Origin: an uncultured Chitinophaga sp.
GTDB lineage: Bacteria > Bacteroidota > Bacteroidia > Chitinophagales > Chitinophagaceae
Direction of reading: 5' to 3'
NCBI RefSeq assembly: GCF_946479755.1
Contig: NZ_CAMLHC010000008.1
Span: 186,001 to 250,000, forward strand
DNA: 64,000 nt
Shown one piece after another: positions 35,630 to 44,707 of this stretch. The stretch's first letter is position 1. The number at the start of each line of letters is the position of its first letter. The notes under the pieces are model-generated. The model saw only the letters and a program-made list of their open reading frames with translations, did no database searches and was not told the origin of the DNA. A program made the position numbers and the translations under genes.

Positions 35630-35937
35630 AAGCTTCCTTACAAATCCTGTAAGTCTTTTCAATAATTCAATTAAGATGCGGGATGACAGACCGGCTTTCA
35701 ATAACGTGGCAAATTAAAGTCTAAACGCTAAAGTTTTTTGATATGGAAGTTAACTTTGCTTTAAGAAACTTCTCTAGTGTTAATTTAATAGATAAAACAC
35801 GCATTTCATAATTTAATCATCGCTTTTTTTTGACTTAATCACCGCTGTTAATCCCCAATTAATCCGCCTGTTAACCCGCTGTTGCTTACTTGCAGGGTGA
35901 TAATCAACTCCTGTTCATTAAACCACAGAATGTCACC
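35630..35937. other. 308-base divergent regulatory region between the Kelch-SARP regulator and SusC
   Basis: AT-rich from 35730 to 35835, with TAACTTTG at 35751-35758 as one possible -7 box. The SusC-proximal end carries tandem TTAAYC repeats (35813-35884), then TTACTTGC (35885-35892). The open frame from 35890 reaches into this region but lies in the promoter; the ATG at 35938 is the likely SusC start. No small gene is visible. Confidence 0.6.
35813..35884 (+). promoter_or_regulatory. Tandem direct repeats TTAAYC, candidate SARP-type operator
   Basis: TTAATC occurs at 35813, 35835, 35848 and 35859, and TTAACC at 35871; steps are 22, 13, 11 and 12 bases. Copies 2 and 5 share a longer core (TTAATCACCGCTGTT and TTAACCCGCTGTT). 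SARP proteins are known to bind direct repeats at helical spacing just upstream of the -10 box, which matches this arrangement next to a SARP-like regulator gene. Confidence 0.5.
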
Positions 35938-38900
35938 ATGAAAAGATGGTTATACATGCTATTGCTGTTGTCTTATGCCTACGGCAGCTCGGCGCAATCC
36001 CTTCCGCTGAAGGGGAAGGTGCTGGATGAAGGTGGGCAACCGCTGCCGGGCGTAACGGTAAAAGTGCTGGGCACCTCCTCCGGCACCAGCACCGATCCCA
36101 AAGGCGATTTTTCGCTGAACACCCCCGCCGGCGCCCGGTTGGTTTTCAGCTTCGTCGGCTATCGACCCGACACCATATCGATCGGTCATCAAACCTTTAT
36201 CCAGGTGTCGCTGAAAACCAATGTGTCTTCCCTCAGTGATGTAGTGGTCGTAGGTTACGGCACCCAGAAAAAAGTGAACCTGACCGGCGCCGTGACCCAG
36301 GTGTCTGCCAAAGCGCTGGAAAACCGTCCGCTGCCCAACCTGAGCCAGGGGCTGCAGGGCGTAGTGCCCAACCTCAACCTCGTGCCCGGCGATGGTAAGC
36401 CTACACAGGCCCCTGCCTATAACGTCCGCGGCATCACTTCCATCGGGCAGGGCGGCAACGCGCTTGTGCTCATCGATGGCGTGGAGGGAGACCCGAGCAT
36501 GCTCAATCCCGCCGACGTTACCAGTGTTACCGTACTGAAAGACGCAGCCTCTGCTGCCATTTACGGCGCACGCGGTGCCTTCGGCGTAGTATTGTTCACC
36601 ACCAAAACACCGGTGAAAGACAAACTGAGCGTGACCTATTCCACCAACTACTCCCTGAAAAAGCCCACGACCGTGCCTAATGTGGTCAGCGACGGCTATG
36701 AGTACGCCAAAAATTTCAACGAAGCCTGGACCGCCTGGAACGACTATTCACAGGTACCGCAGAATATCAACAAAACACAGCCTTTCTCCCAGGCCTACCT
36801 GGCTGCGCTGAAAGAGCGCGCGGAAAATCCGGACCTGCCGAAAACGATCATCAACGGTGCCGGTAACTACGAGTATTATGGTAATACCGACTGGTATGGC
36901 CTGCTGTATAAAGATCACACCAGCGCCACGGAACATAACCTCTCCGTTTCCGGCAGCAGCGGTAAAGCCAGTTATTACCTCACCGGCAGGTATTATGGCC
37001 AGGAAGGCTTGTTCCGCTTTAACTCAGACGACTATAAGATGTACAACCTGCGGGCGAAAGGCGCTATTCAACTGTTCCCTTTCCTGAATGTATACAACAG
37101 CACCGAGTTCTCCAGCAGGGATTATCACAACCCGCTCAACGTCGGTGAAGGCGGCGGTATCTGGCGCAACCTCGCCGACGAAGGGCACCCCTCCTCCATG
37201 CTCTTCAACCCGGACGGCACCCTTACCTACTCTGCCGCCTATACGGTAGGTGATTTCTTCTACGGTAAAAATGGCGTTGACCTCAATAAACAGGTGTTCA
37301 GAAATACCACCGGCTTCTCGGCAGATATATATAAGGACAAGCTGCGGCTGAAAGGTGACTTCACTGTACAAAACACGGCCGATAACCAAAAACGTTTACG
37401 CGTGCCCGTTCCCTACAGCAACGCACCGGGCGTCATCGCCTACGTAGGCCTGGGATATAATGATCTCATGATGAGTAATTATAATACCCTCTATCTGGCT
37501 TCCAATATCTATACAGAATATGAAACCCGCTTTGGCGATGCCCATTACTTCAAAGCCATGGCTGGTTTCAACTACGAACAATCTACCTATAAAGGGTTCT
37601 CTACTACCCGTAACGGTCTTGTGTACAGCGATGCCAAAGACATGAACCTGGCGCTCGGCACCAATATCGCCACTGCCGGCGGATATGAACGCTGGGCTAT
37701 CATGGGTGAGTTCTTCCGGTTGAACTACGCTTATAAAGACCGCTACCTGCTGGAAGTCAACGGCCGCTACGATGGCTCGTCAAAGTTCCCTTCCAGCCAG
37801 CGCTACGCTTTCTTCCCCTCAGTATCCGCCGGCTGGCGCCTCTCTAAAGAAGCTTTCTGGCACCTTCCGGAAACAGCGATTTCTGATCTGAAAATCAGGG
37901 GCTCCTACGGTTCTCTCGGTAATGGTAATATCAAATCCTACGCCTTCCAGGAGAAACTGGAGATCAAACAATCCGGCAGGGTGATCAACGGCGTGCGGCC
38001 ACAACAGACTACCCAACCGGTAGTGCTGCCTGACGGCCTCACCTGGGAAACGTCTACCACCCGCAACCTCGGCCTGGACGTGGCTGCACTGAGCAACCGC
38101 CTCACTTTTACCGGCGACATATACACGCGGGTGACGAAAAACATGTTCACCGTTGGCCAGACGCTGCCGGCCGTTTTCGGTACAGACGTGCCCAAAGGCA
38201 ACTATGCCGATCTGAAAACCAATGGATGGGAAATTGCACTCGGCTGGCGCGATCAGTTCAACGTAGCATCTAAACCGCTGCACTACAGTGTTAACGCCAC
38301 TCTGGCCAACTACAGCGCAGTGATCACCAAATACAATAACACCAACGATAAGCTGACAGACTGGTATACCGGTAAAAAAGTAGGTGAGATCTGGGGGTAT
38401 GTCAACGACGGCTACTGGACCCAGGAAAACTACAAAGCAGCTGCCAAAGCGCAGGCGCTCTTCAAGGCTTCCAACTCCGGTCAGTGGCTGCCCGGCGACA
38501 TCCGGTTTAAAGACCTCAACGGTGATGGGATCATTAACAACGGCGCTAATACCCTGAGCAACCATGGCGATCTTACCATCATCGGCGACTCGCTGCCGCA
38601 CTATACTTACGGCATTAATCTCAGCGCCGACTGGAACAATATCTTCTTCAGCGTTTTCTTCCAGGGCGTTGGCCAGCAGAACTGGTGGCCCGGAGCAGAG
38701 TCTGATGTTTTCTGGGGACAGTACAACAGGCCTTACAACTATATGCCTAAATCACAGATCGGCAACATCTGGTCTGAAGACAACCAGGATGCTTACTTCC
38801 CGCGCTACCGCGGCTATGTGGCACAGAACGGCGCCGGTGAGCTCAAAGCGCAGCAGTCCAAATACCTGCAGAATGTGGCCTACATCCGACTGAAAAACAT

Positions 38901-39138
38901 ACAGGTCGGCTACAACCTGCCCAAAGCGCTGATTTCAAGGGCAAAACTCAACGCTGCCAGGGTATTCCTGTCTGCCGAAAATCTCTGGTCCTGGTCCCCG
39001 ATGTACCGCATCACCCGTGACCTCGACGTGGAAAGCATCGGCCGCTCCGACACTGTTACCGATTCCGGTAACTCCGGCAACGGGAACAACTACCCCATTC
39101 TGAAAAGCTTTACGCTGGGCCTCAGTGTCACGCTTTGA
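35938..39138 (+). CDS. SusC/RagA-type TonB-linked outer membrane transporter
   Basis: A 1066-residue SusC-family transporter importing oligosaccharides with its SusD lid. Signal peptide KRWLYMLLLLSYAYGSSAQ, then a carboxypeptidase-regulatory-like domain (about 22-100, LKGKVLDEGGQPLPGVTVKVLGTSSGTSTD), the TonB box and SusC signature SDVVVVGYGTQKK-VNLTGAVTQVS (about 102-125), a plug with GQGGNALVLIDGVEGD and LKDAASAAIYGARGAFGVVLFTTK, and a barrel ending LGLSVTL. Full length. It starts at ATG 35938 because the upstream frame covers the promoter. It is the first gene of SusC-SusD-phosphodiesterase-GH92. Confidence 0.95.
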   Translation: MKRWLYMLLLLSYAYGSSAQSLPLKGKVLDEGGQPLPGVTVKVLGTSSGTSTDPKGDFSLNTPAGARLVFSFVGYRPDTISIGHQTFIQVSLKTNVSSLSDVVVVGYGTQKKVNLTGAVTQVSAKALENRPLPNLSQGLQGVVPNLNLVPGDGKPTQAPAYNVRGITSIGQGGNALVLIDGVEGDPSMLNPADVTSVTVLKDAASAAIYGARGAFGVVLFTTKTPVKDKLSVTYSTNYSLKKPTTVPNVVSDGYEYAKNFNEAWTAWNDYSQVPQNINKTQPFSQAYLAALKERAENPDLPKTIINGAGNYEYYGNTDWYGLLYKDHTSATEHNLSVSGSSGKASYYLTGRYYGQEGLFRFNSDDYKMYNLRAKGAIQLFPFLNVYNSTEFSSRDYHNPLNVGEGGGIWRNLADEGHPSSMLFNPDGTLTYSAAYTVGDFFYGKNGVDLNKQVFRNTTGFSADIYKDKLRLKGDFTVQNTADNQKRLRVPVPYSNAPGVIAYVGLGYNDLMMSNYNTLYLASNIYTEYETRFGDAHYFKAMAGFNYEQSTYKGFSTTRNGLVYSDAKDMNLALGTNIATAGGYERWAIMGEFFRLNYAYKDRYLLEVNGRYDGSSKFPSSQRYAFFPSVSAGWRLSKEAFWHLPETAISDLKIRGSYGSLGNGNIKSYAFQEKLEIKQSGRVINGVRPQQTTQPVVLPDGLTWETSTTRNLGLDVAALSNRLTFTGDIYTRVTKNMFTVGQTLPAVFGTDVPKGNYADLKTNGWEIALGWRDQFNVASKPLHYSVNATLANYSAVITKYNNTNDKLTDWYTGKKVGEIWGYVNDGYWTQENYKAAAKAQALFKASNSGQWLPGDIRFKDLNGDGIINNGANTLSNHGDLTIIGDSLPHYTYGINLSADWNNIFFSVFFQGVGQQNWWPGAESDVFWGQYNRPYNYMPKSQIGNIWSEDNQDAYFPRYRGYVAQNGAGELKAQQSKYLQNVAYIRLKNIQVGYNLPKALISRAKLNAARVFLSAENLWSWSPMYRITRDLDVESIGRSDTVTDSGNSGNGNNYPILKSFTLGLSVTL

Positions 39139-39169
39139 TCATCATCGCTTACTATTAAAAGGATAAACT

Positions 39170-40981
39170 ATGCAACAATATAAAAACGCACTTTCCAAAA
39201 GGCTTAGCTGGCTGGGGCTGGTGCTGACGGCATGGGTGCTCACCGGAAGTTGCTCCAAAAACCTGGACCAGGTACCGGTAGATACGGCCACTAAAGACGC
39301 GATCTTCGGCAGTGAAGACGGAATGAAACTATACTCCAATTCTTTCTATGATGTGCTGCCGGGCATCAACGATATCTATAAGGCGGATAATATGGCGGAC
39401 TACAGCGCCGTCAACGCCGTGCCCGACTTCCTGCGCCAGGGTGCTTATACCTCCAGGATCGCTACCGGATGGGACTGGAAGAACCTGCGTAACATCAACT
39501 ATTTTATTGCTAACTGCAACAATCCGAAAATACCGCAGGCAGTCAGGAACAACTACCTCGGACTGGCCCGTTTCTTCCGTGCCTGGTTTTATTTCGACAA
39601 GGTGAAACGATTTGGTAACGTGCCCTGGATAGGGAAACCATTTGAGGTAAACGACGGGAACCTGTACGCCGGCCGCGATCCGCGCACGCTCATCATGGAC
39701 TCGGTAGTGGCGGACCTCGATTTCGCTGCCGCTAATATCACATTGGCCAACGATCCTTCCTGCAGCCAGATCACCAAAAATGTGGTCCTCGGGTTTAAGT
39801 CAAGGGTATGCCTGTTTGAAGGAACTTTCCGCAGGTACCAGACGTCCTACAACCTGATGGCTACCGCGCCCGAATGGCTGAAAGCTGCGGCTGCCGCCGC
39901 AAAGGCGGTAATGGACAGTAAAGCTTTCTCGCTGAACCAGGGTGGCGGTGCTACCCAGTCCTACCGCCAGCTGTTTATCAGCAACGCGCCGGTAGCAGCC
40001 GAAGTGATGCTCGCCAATATCGCCAGCGCCAGTCTCGGTGTATTCAACGATGCCAACTGGTGGTATACCAGCTCTACCTATGGCGCGCGCCTGAGCTTCA
40101 CGCGTACGTTTATCAATACCTACCTGAATATCGACGGTACGCCCTTTACCAATATCAACCGTTATGATACGCTGCCGTTTTTCAAAGAAACGGAGGGGCG
40201 CGATAAACGCCTGCAGCAGACGATCCGTATGAGCGGGTATACCCGCTCCAGCAACGGTGCAACTATTGCGGCGCCCCCGGTATTTTCGTATGTGTATACC
40301 GGTTATATGCCGATCAAATGGAGCCTGGACGATGCTTTCTTTGATAACGGCGCCAATAATACCAATGCGATCAGCCTGATGCGCTACGCCGAAATTCTGC
40401 TCAACTATGCCGAGGCACAAGCCGAGCTGGGCCTGCTGTCGGACGACGACTGGAGCAAAACCGTGGGCGCTTTGCGTGCACGCGCCGGTATCACCAGCGG
40501 CACAACAGCCAGGCCGGTTACCGTAGACGCCTATATGAAAACTAACTACTTCACTGACATCACAGACCCTTCGCTGATGGAAATCAGAAGAGAAAGAGGG
40601 ATCGAGCTGGTGCTCGAAGGTTTCCGCTTCTATGATCTCGTAAGGTGGAAAAAAGGCGACCTGCTGGCTAAGTCATGGAACGGTATGTACGTACCTGCGC
40701 TGGACGTACCTATGGACCTCAACGGCGATGGTGTGAATGATGTGTACTTCTACAAAACACCGCCGGCCAATCAGCAGAAAGGGATTACCTATATCAACGT
40801 GTCGGAGGTGGCCAACAACGTCACGAACCCGCAGCAGCTGAGTAACGGCAATTCCGGCGAAATCCACTGGCTGGATAACGTACAGAAGGAATGGAAAGAT
40901 TACAAGTATCTTTATCCTGTTCCTTATACAGACCTTCAGTTGAATCCCAAGCTGGGACAGAATCCTGGCTGGGAGGAATAG
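39170..40981 (+). CDS. SusD/RagB-type glycan-binding lipoprotein
   Basis: A 603-residue surface lipoprotein forming the lid over SusC. Lipobox LTGSC with acylated Cys28. Typical SusD elements: NLDQVPVDTATKDAIF at the start, NNYLGLARFFRAWFYFDKVKRFGNVPW (the RAWFYFD motif of the TPR core), then LMRYAEILLNYAEAQAELG, VGALRARAG, ITDPSLMEIRRERGIELVLEGFRFYDLVRWKKGD, and the closing YLYPVPYTDLQLNPKLGQNPGW. It begins 31 bases after SusC. Length is normal to slightly long. The bound glycan is probably a mannose-containing oligosaccharide, judging from the GH92 gene downstream (inference). Confidence 0.95.
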   Translation: MQQYKNALSKRLSWLGLVLTAWVLTGSCSKNLDQVPVDTATKDAIFGSEDGMKLYSNSFYDVLPGINDIYKADNMADYSAVNAVPDFLRQGAYTSRIATGWDWKNLRNINYFIANCNNPKIPQAVRNNYLGLARFFRAWFYFDKVKRFGNVPWIGKPFEVNDGNLYAGRDPRTLIMDSVVADLDFAAANITLANDPSCSQITKNVVLGFKSRVCLFEGTFRRYQTSYNLMATAPEWLKAAAAAAKAVMDSKAFSLNQGGGATQSYRQLFISNAPVAAEVMLANIASASLGVFNDANWWYTSSTYGARLSFTRTFINTYLNIDGTPFTNINRYDTLPFFKETEGRDKRLQQTIRMSGYTRSSNGATIAAPPVFSYVYTGYMPIKWSLDDAFFDNGANNTNAISLMRYAEILLNYAEAQAELGLLSDDDWSKTVGALRARAGITSGTTARPVTVDAYMKTNYFTDITDPSLMEIRRERGIELVLEGFRFYDLVRWKKGDLLAKSWNGMYVPALDVPMDLNGDGVNDVYFYKTPPANQQKGITYINVSEVANNVTNPQQLSNGNSGEIHWLDNVQKEWKDYKYLYPVPYTDLQLNPKLGQNPGWEE

Positions 40982-41004
40982 TTGATCATTAAAAAAAGTT
41001 TCTC

Positions 41005-41928
41005 ATGAAGAAAGTTGTTTTCTCATTTTTTGTGGCGTTGTTGTGGCTGGCAGAAACGGTAACGGCTCAACGGATAAACGTGGCCACGTATAACATGCGC
41101 AACGATAATAACAAGGAAGATTCATTGCGGGGAGATGGCTGGGGACAAAGGTTCCCGGTGATCGCTTCCCTGGTCCGGTTCCATGACTTTGATATTTTCG
41201 GCACACAGGAGTGTTTGTACCACCAGTTGGTGAATGTGAAAGACAGCCTGCCAGGTTACGATTTTATCGGCATCGGCCGTGATGATGGAAAACGTGGTGG
41301 TGAGCATTCTGCGATCTTCTATAAAACAGGTCGTTTTCAGTTGCTGAGCCATGGCGACTTCTGGCTGTCGACCGTTACCGACAGGCCCAATAAGGGCTGG
41401 GATGCGGTACTGCCAAGAATTTGTTCCTGGGGGCAGTTTAAGGACAAGCAAACAGGTTTTGTGTTTTATTTCTTTAACCTGCATATGGACCATGTGGGCG
41501 TGGTGGCCCGCGCAGAAAGTGCGAAGCTGGTGCTGGCGAAGGTGAAAGAGATTGCCGGTAACAAACCTGCGTTACTGACAGGCGATTTCAATGTGGACCA
41601 GCATAGCGAGTCTTACGGCGTTATCCACAACTCCGGCGTGATGAAGGACGCCTACGAGGTGACGGCGGTACGGTACGCGCTGAATGGAACGTTCAATTCG
41701 TTTAAAAGCGATAGCAAAACCGACAGCCGTATCGATCATATCTTCCTGACAAAACAATTTAAGGTCAGCCGGTATGGCATACTGACGGACACCTATCGCA
41801 CTAAGCGTCCGGAAGAAGTTGCGGCAGATGCTGCTAATTTTCCCAAAGAGGTGAAGCTCTCGAAGTACATTGCCAGAGAGCCCTCCGATCATTTTCCGGT
41901 GATGGCCGTGCTCGAGTACGGTAGGTAA
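41005..41928 (+). CDS. Secreted endonuclease/exonuclease/phosphatase-fold enzyme
   Basis: A 307-residue protein with signal peptide KKVVFSFFVALLWLAETVTAQ and no lipobox. The EEP catalytic set is complete: N30 in ATYNMRN, E69 in GTQEC, GDFN at 193-196, DSRIDHIFL, and SDH at 294-296. The fold hydrolyses phosphodiester or phosphomonoester bonds (DNases, sphingomyelinases, inositol phosphatases). It starts 23 bases after SusD inside the locus, so a role in removing phosphate or phosphodiester groups from the glycan, such as phosphomannose linkages, is attractive but inferred. Nuclease activity cannot be excluded. Confidence 0.85.
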   Translation: MKKVVFSFFVALLWLAETVTAQRINVATYNMRNDNNKEDSLRGDGWGQRFPVIASLVRFHDFDIFGTQECLYHQLVNVKDSLPGYDFIGIGRDDGKRGGEHSAIFYKTGRFQLLSHGDFWLSTVTDRPNKGWDAVLPRICSWGQFKDKQTGFVFYFFNLHMDHVGVVARAESAKLVLAKVKEIAGNKPALLTGDFNVDQHSESYGVIHNSGVMKDAYEVTAVRYALNGTFNSFKSDSKTDSRIDHIFLTKQFKVSRYGILTDTYRTKRPEEVAADAANFPKEVKLSKYIAREPSDHFPVMAVLEYGR

Positions 41929-41948
41929 CCCCCTTTAACTGTTATAAC

Positions 41949-41971
41949 GGGCCCGCCTACACGGCGGGCCC
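41949..41971 (+). other. GC-rich hairpin between the EEP gene and the GH92 gene
   Basis: GGGCCCGCC (41949-41957) pairs with GGCGGGCCC (41963-41971) around TACAC. Followed by TGTTTGTGT, which is only weakly T-rich. It may be a partial terminator or an mRNA processing/stability element that sets the GH92 level below that of SusC/SusD. Confidence 0.5.
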
Positions 41972-41992
41972 TGTTTGTGTAACCAGCCGCTT

Positions 41993-44167
41993 ATGCAAAA
42001 GCACTTGTTTTTTCAGTTGCTGGTAGCCCTGTCTCTTTTCGGTGGCTGCGGCCCGTCGCCCGAAGAATATATGGACCCTGCTATCGGCAACGTAGCCACG
42101 TTATTGAAACCTACCCGCCCGGTTATCCAGTTGCCCAACGAAATGGTTCGCGTATATCCGTTAAGGAGAGACGGCACCGATGACCAGATCACCGGTTTTC
42201 CGTTGCAGGTAGCGGCGCACAACGATGGTGCGCTGTTTATCATGATGCCATCTTCCCGGCCGCTTTCTCCTGCTGCATGGCAACGCCGCTGTACTTATGA
42301 TCCTGTACAGGAAGTGATACATCCCTGGTATTACAGCACGATGCTGATAGAAGACAGCATCCGCGTGGAGTTTGCGCCCGGATGTAAAACAGGCGTGTAT
42401 CGTTTTTCTTTTCGGGAGAATACCGTTCATCAGTTGTTGTTCACCGCTCCTTTAAATTTTTCGGGAAACACATTTACTGCCAGGACATTTTTTCATGGTG
42501 ATGTTCCGGTGTACGTATATGGCAGATTTAATACAGCCATAACGGCAGGGCTCGTGTCAGATAGCTTATTCTATGTGCGGTTTCCGCACCAGGAGGAGCG
42601 GGAAGTGGTTTTGCAGTATGCTATTTCCTATGTCAGCACAGAGCAGGCGAAACAGCATTTTCAAAAAGAACAGGCAGGCCGTGATATGGCGGCCATCATC
42701 GCAGCAGGGCGGCGTCGCTGGCATGCAATAGCTGCCCAGGTACAGGTGGAAGGGGGCACGCAGGCACAGCGACGGTCATTTTATACCGCATTGTACCGTT
42801 GTCATGAGCGGATGGTCAATATCACGGAAGAAGGTGTTTATTACAGCGGGTACAATAAGCAGGTCAACCGGGCGCGCCGGCCTTTTTATGTGGATGACGC
42901 CACGTGGGATACCTATCAGGCGTTGCATCCTTTGCGTATGATCCTGCATCCGCAGCAGGAAGAAGATATGCTGGACGCTTATGTGACGATGTATGAACAA
43001 AGCGGATGGATGCCCACCTTTCCGCGGCTGTATGGAGACCATCCCTGTATGAATGGTTTTCACAGTACTATTATTTTTCTGGATGCGTGGCGGAAGGGCT
43101 TGAAGATACCGAGGATGGCAACGGCCTACGAAGGCATGAAAAAAAATGCGCTCGCCGCAACGATGCTGCCCTGGCGCAACGGAGCTGGTGGCCCGCTGGA
43201 CAGCTTTTACTATGCAAGAGGCTACTTTCCGGCGTTGCCGCCGGGCGATACAGAAACGGTGGCTGCGGTGCATCCGTTTGAAAAGCGGCAGGCGGTGGCG
43301 GTTACCTTAGGACATAGTTATGACGACTGGGCGTTATCGCAGCTGGCGGCGGACTTGCACCGGTATGATGACCAGCGGTTGTTTGCCGCGCGCGCAGAAA
43401 ATTTCCGGCGGCTGTGGCATGACAGTGTTCGTTTTTTTCTGCCGAAAGACAGTGCCGGCAGGTGGATCATGATCGATCCTGCATGGGATGGCGGTCCGGG
43501 CGGCCGTGATTATTACGATGAAAACAATGGCTGGACTTATCTCTGGGCGGTGCAGCATAATATTCCGGCGCTGGTCCGGCTGATGGGTGGAGAAAAGGCT
43601 TTTGAACAGCGGCTGGACGAGCTTTTCCATACGGTGCCGGCTATGCCGCGGTATGATTTCTGGCATCGTTACCCGGATGCTACCGGCCTGGTGGGGCAAT
43701 TTTCGATGGGCAATGAGCCGGGGTTTCATATTCCCTACCTGTACAACTATGTGGGTGCTGCATGGAAAACACAGCGGCGGGTGCGCATGTTGCTGGACTT
43801 ATGGTTTAAAGACAATGTGTTTGGTATTCCCGGCGATGAGGACGGCGGAGGGATGAGTGCGTTTGTCGTGTTTTCCTCGTTGGGGTTTTATCCTGTTACG
43901 CCGGGCGTGCCTGTTTATGCTATTGGCAGTCCGGTGTTCAGCAAGGCTACGGTCCGGTTACCCGGAGGTAAGCGGTTTACGGTGATTGCGCGGCAATGTT
44001 CGGTGGTGAATCAGTATATCCAGCGGGCCTGGTTGAATGGGGAAATATTGCATTCGCCTTTTTTCACGCATCAGCAGCTGATGGATGGTGGTACGCTGGT
44101 GCTGGAGATGGGGCCTTTCCCGGAGAGGCGCTGGGGCGCGAGTATCCATGCGCCGCGCTGTCCCTGA
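41993..44167 (+). CDS. GH92 exo-alpha-mannosidase, lipoprotein
   Basis: A 724-residue glycoside hydrolase of family 92 (calcium-dependent inverting exo-alpha-mannosidases). MQKHLFFQLLVALSLFGGC is a lipoprotein signal; the upstream TTG frame start at 41975 is unlikely. The N-terminal beta-sandwich is followed by the (alpha/alpha)6 domain: VDDATWDTYQALHPLRMILHPQQ, MPTFPRLYGDHPCMNG, then MGNEPGFHIPYLYNY (general acid E575 by motif) and GDEDGGGMSAFVVFSSLGFYPVTPG (D615 and D617 by motif as the base pair). Catalytic residues therefore seem intact. It likely trims alpha-linked mannose from N-glycans or mannan. The linkage specificity is not evident. It is the last gene of the locus. Confidence 0.93.
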   Translation: MQKHLFFQLLVALSLFGGCGPSPEEYMDPAIGNVATLLKPTRPVIQLPNEMVRVYPLRRDGTDDQITGFPLQVAAHNDGALFIMMPSSRPLSPAAWQRRCTYDPVQEVIHPWYYSTMLIEDSIRVEFAPGCKTGVYRFSFRENTVHQLLFTAPLNFSGNTFTARTFFHGDVPVYVYGRFNTAITAGLVSDSLFYVRFPHQEEREVVLQYAISYVSTEQAKQHFQKEQAGRDMAAIIAAGRRRWHAIAAQVQVEGGTQAQRRSFYTALYRCHERMVNITEEGVYYSGYNKQVNRARRPFYVDDATWDTYQALHPLRMILHPQQEEDMLDAYVTMYEQSGWMPTFPRLYGDHPCMNGFHSTIIFLDAWRKGLKIPRMATAYEGMKKNALAATMLPWRNGAGGPLDSFYYARGYFPALPPGDTETVAAVHPFEKRQAVAVTLGHSYDDWALSQLAADLHRYDDQRLFAARAENFRRLWHDSVRFFLPKDSAGRWIMIDPAWDGGPGGRDYYDENNGWTYLWAVQHNIPALVRLMGGEKAFEQRLDELFHTVPAMPRYDFWHRYPDATGLVGQFSMGNEPGFHIPYLYNYVGAAWKTQRRVRMLLDLWFKDNVFGIPGDEDGGGMSAFVVFSSLGFYPVTPGVPVYAIGSPVFSKATVRLPGGKRFTVIARQCSVVNQYIQRAWLNGEILHSPFFTHQQLMDGGTLVLEMGPFPERRWGASIHAPRCP

Positions 44168-44174
44168 TACAAAT

Positions 44175-44204
44175 GAAAAAACCCCGCCCAAAAGAGCAGG
44201 GTCT
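44175..44204. terminator. Probable terminator after GH92
   Basis: ACCC-C-GC (44181-44187) pairs with GC-A-GGGT (44196-44202) with one mismatch, preceded by five A. Its layout is the same as that of the terminator at 24313. It lies between the convergent GH92 and PepSY-like genes. Weak. Confidence 0.45.
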
Positions 44205-44242
44205 GTCCTATTTATCCCTATACCTATGAAATACGAATTTGA

Positions 44243-44707
44243 TTATTCAGTGACGGTGCCTGCGTCGTTCAACAGCACTGCTTTGTCTGCACCATTGTCC
44301 TGAATGTTTACTTTGTAGTAAGCAGCTACATCTGCTCTCTCAATTTTCCAGCCATCTTTTATGGTGGCTGCCGGATATTTTGCTTTCAGTGTACCAGCCA
44401 CTGATTCCGGCAGAGTTTGTGCGTCGTATGCGCTCCTGGTGGCAATCCATTTGCCATCCGCGTCATATTCTGCTGTTGTTTGTATATTGTCTTTGTGGAA
44501 ACTTACGCTCCAGTGGCCTGCACTTGTCTTCTTCCACTTGGCGTCTGTAGTTCCGGCAAAGGTTTGATCAAAAGAACTTTTAACGGCTGCAGGTGCTTCC
44601 ACCTTTTTCGCAACTGTTTTTGTTTTCTTAACTGATTTTTTTTGCTGTGCAAAAGTTATGCCGGAAGTGATCAATACTGCACAAAAAATTAACGTCAACT
44701 TTTTCAT
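44243..44707 (-). CDS. Secreted PepSY-like small protein
   Basis: A 154-residue exported protein: signal peptide KKLTLIFCAVLITSGITFAQQ, a lysine-rich spacer (KKSVKKTKTVAKK), then one or two PepSY/BLIP-like units: VKSSFDQTFAGTTDAKWKKTSAGHWSVSFHKDNIQTTAEYDADGKWIATRSA, and LPESVAGTLKAKYPAATIKDGWKIERADVAAYYKVNIQ. These F-x-x-x-F-x-x-A and W-x-V-x-F patterns are those of putative beta-lactamase-inhibitor-like proteins (DUF2874 and relatives). The function is not known; PepSY domains often inhibit or bind envelope enzymes. It is a single gene, convergent with the PUL. Confidence 0.78.
   Translation of the reverse strand: MKKLTLIFCAVLITSGITFAQQKKSVKKTKTVAKKVEAPAAVKSSFDQTFAGTTDAKWKKTSAGHWSVSFHKDNIQTTAEYDADGKWIATRSAYDAQTLPESVAGTLKAKYPAATIKDGWKIERADVAAYYKVNIQDNGADKAVLLNDAGTVTE

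Noticed and set aside
35813..35884. Direct repeats considered as a CRISPR array
   Set aside because: Repeat unit of 6 bases at 11-13 base steps, no spacers and no cas genes.
35890..35937. Upstream extension of the SusC reading frame
   Set aside because: It covers the probable promoter and would place 16 residues before a complete signal peptide.
41005..41928. EEP enzyme considered as a housekeeping exodeoxyribonuclease III
   Set aside because: It carries a signal peptide and lies inside a SusC/SusD locus, so a cytoplasmic repair role is unlikely.
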